From contig CATQJL010000112.1 in NCBI GenBank assembly GCA_958299035.1, positions 82,540,636 through 82,604,635 of the forward strand: a stretch of DNA of 64,000 bases. Reading direction: 5' to 3'. Source of the DNA: Cylicocyclus nassatus (lineage: Eukaryota; Nematoda; Chromadorea; Rhabditida; Strongylidae). Shown here piece after piece: positions 53,124-64,000 of this stretch (positions are counted from its first letter, which is position 1; each line of letters starts with the position of its first letter). The notes below the pieces were generated by a model. That model ran no database searches. It saw nothing but the letters and a program-made list of their open reading frames with translations, and was not told where the DNA came from. Made by a program: the position numbers and the translations under genes.

Positions 53124-55271
53124 TAATGGATCATCCCAGGTTTGTGGGAAATTTGATTTGATCCTTGTTTTGTGGGATCCTACGATTTTCTTTGTTTCTG
53201 TCGGTGTCATTTGAGCTTGTTTAAACATTAGCGCTTCAATATCCGTTGATTCTCATGTTTTTCGATGGATTAGTTTTTGCTAGATAGGGTTTGTGTGATT
53301 ATGCTTGTTCCGAGCTGCGTCGGGTGCAACTAGCTGTAAAGTAATTGGGATTGTCGCTTGTTTTACATATTGTGTCCAGGTTTTTAGAAAGCGGTAATGG
53401 GTACCCGGATTTTTTACATGTAAGAGGTCCTGACACATGCTCAGCAGCAGCTGATCCATTCATGGTGGAACTTCCATTTTAAACTTCAACCAGACTGTAC
53501 TCGTTGAGAGTCACTTAGCATTTTGGGGTACGGTAATCGAGAGTTTGGATCTGGATTTCTCGGTCAAGAAAGTCATGCGGCTTTTACTGGAGCAGTGTCA
53601 TGACCTAGTTAGACACCGCATTTAGTTTTCACATTTGAAACACAGTGTACTGTGGTACGAGCGACAAACTCAGCTTTACAAGCTGATCGTATCCGGCGCG
53701 CCGCGGTCACGAACTTACGTCGCAATGTGGTAGAAGTGTCAAAGGTTTGACTCAGTCATTGTACTCGTTTTTTTTCGTTCATAGACGTTTTCCTACACGA
53801 ATTGTTTGTACCTCGCTTGGCAATGTAAATCTGTATCGCTATGATTTTGTGTACAGTCTGCATCATTTCTTACATCTTCTTTTACCGCTTCGTGAGTTCG
53901 CGTTGCGGCTTTGCCCCGGAACGCAAAATTTTTGCACAAAAATTTACGCAAATGAAGCGACCCATTTTTAAAGGAGTTTCGTTTGAGAGAACAGAATACT
54001 TGTGTATGCATGTGAACTTGATATGTTTATGCTCGTGTGTGTTGTTACTTCTTTTCTGCTTAATTCCCTTACAAAGATTTTCTTGTTGGTGGTCAGCACC
54101 CTGTGCTAATCCCGCTCTATACAGAACACGTGTATCTTGTATTTATTGATTGATTTGATGATTTTTCCATGAGACTATGAAGAAACTGATTAGTATATAT
54201 CTTAAGCGTGTACACTCTTTTTTCTTGTTTACATGTTACTATCGTGAGTATAAAGAAAACTTTTCTTGAGTTTGTTCTTTTTTCTGATAAACTTTATATT
54301 AGTATTTTCATAAAATTTCCACACTCGCACATAATACGTACTGGACAACAACGAAGAGCATCGACAAAAAACAAACCATAGATAGTTAATCGGTTCTTTT
54401 TTGTATGAAATTTACAAGTATGGAAGTGGATATACAATGTGATTAAATATATAGAAAGGAGACTGAAAATAACAACATGCTGACAGAGGAATTTAGAATC
54501 GTTTCAAGGAGACTTAGTACAATAATAGGAAACCGGGATGCAATATGTTGTGCTCTGGGGGCGTGGCTTAGAGTTGGGACCGGGAGAACTTTAAAAAAAG
54601 TTGTGAGACGAGATTAGCAATTTAGGTGCACATTTCAATTAGATATAAGCGTATCGAATGAAAGTAAAAGAGAAAGAGAACAGAATGGACGAAAAACAAG
54701 GAGAACAAATAAAATGGAACACTGCGCTAATCTTGAAAGGGGTAGGGTTGGCGAAAAGCGGTAAATTTCCTTGTTGCTAACGGGGTTTCGTTAATTATAT
54801 CTAGATTCATTCTGCAAGATAATTTGGTCTTCTAAAATTTTGAACAAGTATAGACGAGTCGTCACGCAGAAAGTGGACACCGTCGCGTCCGAGACAGTTC
54901 CTGTTTGGAAGAGACAGCAGACGGTAAGAGAGATGAGAGTGCGTTTGATTAGAGATACGCTTGCAGCGCTTGAAACGGCGTCCTGTCCCTGCGCACGAAT
55001 CGCCTTAAAATCGGTATTGCAACCTATTTGTCGAATGCCCCGCCCCTCCCGTAACTGCCTTCTTCCAACTTCGTGTAACCTTTTTCCTAGTCATAAAACG
55101 TTAGCAACAAGCAAAAATACTGCTTTTTTCACCATGTATGGGAGACAACCTGCATACGACTAGTCACAGGGATTCGATATAGAAGAGGCGCTAGGAACGA
55201 ACAACATTGAGTGCGATCCTAGCCAGACTCACGCGCGATACGGAGCGACATGACGCGACACGCACACTTAC
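53124..55271. other. Convergent intergenic region, 3' ends of gei-17 and mef-2
   Basis: The two genes end tail-to-tail 2.1 kb apart, so both 3'UTRs must lie here. A minus-strand AATAAA (TTTATT near 54136-54145) and a plus-strand AATAAA near 54707 are candidate poly(A) signals for mef-2 and gei-17 respectively, but no cleavage site can be assigned. No gene was recognised between them. Confidence 0.5.

Positions 55272-64000
<8,729 letters not shown>

Overview
This is a nematode nuclear segment, most likely from a clade V rhabditid or strongylid (hookworm-like) worm. It holds multi-exon genes with GT-AG introns from about 50 bp to several kb, splice-acceptor-like TTTCAG sequences only 2-3 nt before start codons (typical of trans-spliced nematode genes), and many short inverted-repeat transposons. 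From memory, the three gene families found here also lie side by side in C. elegans (mef-2 W10D5.1, nduf-7 W10D5.2, gei-17 W10D5.3), so the gene order is probably ancestral. The species cannot be named from the sequence alone.

Layout: (1) 1-6950 has no recognisable gene but several foldback or MITE elements. (2) 6953-12088 (+) is a complete five-exon NDUFS7/PSST gene of mitochondrial complex I, copy A. (3) About 12970-27480 is a 14.5 kb tandem repeat array with nested higher-order periods. (4) About 27985-28697 is a decayed GAPDH pseudogene. (5) 31718-39303 (+) is a second complete NDUFS7 gene, copy B, with the same intron positions and phases. (6) 39758-53123 (+) is a 15-exon PIAS-type SUMO E3 ligase (gei-17-like, 708 aa predicted) with SAP, PINIT and SP-RING domains, three SUMO-interacting motifs and a sequence that fits the ubiquitin-interacting-motif consensus. 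(7) 55272-63297 (-) is the MEF2 transcription factor gene, convergent with the PIAS gene; its first exon lies beyond the right edge.

How they relate: the NDUFS7 copies encode the subunit that carries cluster N2 and lines the quinone pocket. They differ at two positions right next to the tandem cysteines, which raises the question of specialised complex I isoforms. The PIAS ligase lies tail-to-tail with MEF2, and the MEF2 protein has a textbook phospho-dependent sumoylation motif, so a SUMO ligase and a plausible substrate are neighbours. The array sits exactly between the two NDUFS7 copies.

Mobile elements are all non-autonomous here. Several can be assigned from target-site duplications visible in the sequence: TAA (PIF/Harbinger-like), 9 bp (Mutator-like), 8 bp (hAT-like, one nested inside another MITE) and TTAA. 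No transposase or reverse transcriptase gene was recognised.
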